DNA from: Petropleomorpha daqingensis | GTDB lineage: Bacteria > Actinomycetota > Actinomycetes > Mycobacteriales > Geodermatophilaceae | Assembly (NCBI RefSeq): GCF_013408985.1 | Contig: NZ_JACBZT010000001.1 | Location: forward strand, 992,001-1,056,000 | DNA length: 64,000 nucleotides | Reading direction: 5' to 3' | In this document: positions 63,062 to 64,000 of the stretch, piece after piece | Layout of the letters: every line of letters starts with the position of its first letter | Numbering within the stretch: the stretch's first letter is position 1 | The notes under the pieces: model-generated | Database searches by the model: none | Seen by the model: the letters and a program-made list of their open reading frames with translations, nothing else | Told to the model about the DNA's origin: nothing | Position numbers and translations under genes: made by a program

Positions 63062-63984
63062 CCTCCGGCGCCGGCGACGAGCTGCTCGCCGTCTTCGACC
63101 GGCACCGGCGGCTGCTGTTCGGGGTGGCCTACCAGATGCTGGGCAGCGTCGCCGACGCCGAAGACACCGTGCAGGACGCGTGGCTGCGCTGGTCGGCGGC
63201 CGACCGCGGCGAGGTCGCCGACCCGCGCGCGTTCCTCGTCCGGATCGTCTCCCGCCTGGCGCTGGACCGGCTGCGGTCGGCGCGGGCGCAGCGGGAGACC
63301 TACGTCGGCCCGTGGCTGCCCGAGCCCCTGCTGACCGACCCGGTGCCGGGCAGCAGGCCACCGGACCCGGCGGAGTCGGTCGAGCTCGGCGAGGACGTCT
63401 CGCTGGCGGTGCTCGTCGTCCTGGAGACGCTGTCGCCGGTGGAGCGGGCGGTCTTCGTGCTGCGCGAGGTGTTCGGCATGGCGTGGTCGGAGGTGGCCGC
63501 AGTCCTCGACCGGTCCGAGGCCGCCGTCCGGCAGCTCGGGCACCGGGCGCGCGAGCACGTGCAGGCCCGCCGTCCGCGCTTCGACACCGACCGGCGCGAG
63601 ACGCAGGAGGTGACCGAGCGCTTCCTCGCGGCGGCGGTCAGCGGGGACGTCGAGAGCCTGCTCGCGGCGATGTCGCCGGGCGTCGTCCTCGTCTCCGACG
63701 GCGGCGGCAAGGTCAAGGCGGCGCGGCGGCCGATCTTCGGCGCGGACAAGGTGGCCCGCTTCCTGGCCGCGATCGGACCGGTGGGCGCGGGGCTCGGGCT
63801 GCAGGTCGGCCTGGCCGAGGTCAACGGGGCACCGGCGGTCGTGGCGTGGAACGACGAGGGGCCGTACATGGCGCTGCAGCTGGTGCTGGTCGACGGCCTG
63901 GTCGAGCAGGTGTTCTACATGGGCAACCCGGACAAGCTGGCCGGGATCGCCGCGGCGGCCGGGCACATAAGCTCCGGCGGGTGA
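63058..63984 (+). CDS. sigJ: ECF41-family sigma factor (SigJ-like) with SnoaL-like regulatory domain
   Basis: 308-residue extracytoplasmic-function sigma factor. Sigma region 2 lies at about 10-80 with LLFGVAYQMLGSVADAEDTV and DAWLRW; region 4 at about 115-165 with LSPVERAVFVLREVFGMAWS. A fused SnoaL-like domain occupies about 175-300, with the family-specific DGGGK near 215 and NPDKL near 291. In ECF41 factors this extension takes the place of an anti-sigma factor and can also be needed for activity. Translation is coupled to the CMD gene. The signal it senses is not known. Confidence 0.93.
   Translation: MTSGAGDELLAVFDRHRRLLFGVAYQMLGSVADAEDTVQDAWLRWSAADRGEVADPRAFLVRIVSRLALDRLRSARAQRETYVGPWLPEPLLTDPVPGSRPPDPAESVELGEDVSLAVLVVLETLSPVERAVFVLREVFGMAWSEVAAVLDRSEAAVRQLGHRAREHVQARRPRFDTDRRETQEVTERFLAAAVSGDVESLLAAMSPGVVLVSDGGGKVKAARRPIFGADKVARFLAAIGPVGAGLGLQVGLAEVNGAPAVVAWNDEGPYMALQLVLVDGLVEQVFYMGNPDKLAGIAAAAGHISSGG
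63968..63973 (+). promoter_or_regulatory. leaderless -10 box TAAGCT for next gene
   Basis: TAAGCT inside the end of the sigma-factor gene, 7-nt spacer CCGGCGG, then GTG at 63981. Confidence 0.45.
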
Positions 63985-64000
63985 CCAATCCGTTCGCCCG
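63981..64000 (+). CDS. start of a gene cut by the window edge
   Basis: GTG at 63981 overlaps the sigma-factor stop (GTGA) and follows a TANNNT box by 7 nt. Only six codons (MTNPFA) are visible, so no function can be named. Confidence 0.4.

Overview
The window is dense, very GC-rich chromosomal DNA (third codon positions almost all G or C, frequent GTG starts, genes packed on both strands). Gene content and order point to an actinobacterium. Two remembered Mycobacterium tuberculosis neighbourhoods recur: purH-purN-DUF6350-Rv0954-like-sucD-sucC with a nearby M23 peptidase, uvrD/pcrA and AroQ chorismate mutase (Rv0957 to Rv0948c), and PNP-phosphosugar mutase-upp-add-deoA-cdd (around Rv3305c-Rv3315c). 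Together with a soluble chemotaxis receptor, a diguanylate cyclase and a 13E12-type HNH gene, this suggests a Geodermatophilaceae-like organism (Blastococcus, Geodermatophilus or Modestobacter type). The family is an inference; the phylum is safe. I saw no rRNA, tRNA, CRISPR array, prophage or intact insertion sequence.

Layout. 1-9 kb: the 5' part of methylmalonyl-CoA mutase small subunit, an M20 amidohydrolase with a GCS2-type carboxylate-amine ligase, then a divergent PNP-epimerase-phosphosugar mutase operon, DUF805 and a second M20 peptidase. 9-17.7 kb: a 2-oxoglutarate/Fe(II) oxygenase, a Gfo/Idh oxidoreductase coupled to upp, an HNH gene, then deoC with two overlapping aldehyde dehydrogenase genes and an acidic duplicated protein. 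17.7-30.4 kb: DEAD-box helicase, adenosine deaminase, a divergent TetR/SnoaL pair with a perfect operator, a DrrAB-type exporter, and a six-gene operon for nucleoside uptake and catabolism (BMP lipoprotein, ABC ATPase, two permeases, cdd, deoA). 30.6-46 kb: dacB-like carboxypeptidase, YihY protein, 2'-5' RNA ligase family protein, trpS, aminotransferase, galE, CNNM/CBS protein, CAP-domain protein, folD-DUF3017-mdh-icd, and purN-purH-pentapeptide protein. 46-64 kb: DUF6350, Rv0954-like protein, sucCD, a secreted S15 peptidase, a stand-alone B12-binding protein, lipase, M23 peptidase, pcrA, PAS chemotaxis receptor, aroQ behind a leader-peptide attenuator, diguanylate cyclase, and a CMD-ECF41 sigma factor pair.

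How it works together. The nucleoside genes form a nearly complete route: import, deamination (cdd, add), phosphorolysis (deoA, PNP), a phosphosugar mutase that could serve as phosphopentomutase, aldol cleavage by DeoC, and oxidation of the resulting acetaldehyde by the adjacent aldehyde dehydrogenase, with upp salvaging the base. Central carbon metabolism is represented by icd, mdh, sucCD and mutA. Many genes appear to be transcribed leaderlessly: a TANNNT -10 box lies 6-9 nt before the start codon at more than a dozen loci, and I used this to choose starts.

The most interesting regulatory signals are the Phe-Phe-Tyr leader peptide and terminator before aroQ (60063-60194), a textbook ECF41 promoter before the CMD gene (62416-62442), and the 12-3-12 palindrome at 21174-21200, whose two arms each carry a -10 box for one of the divergent genes.
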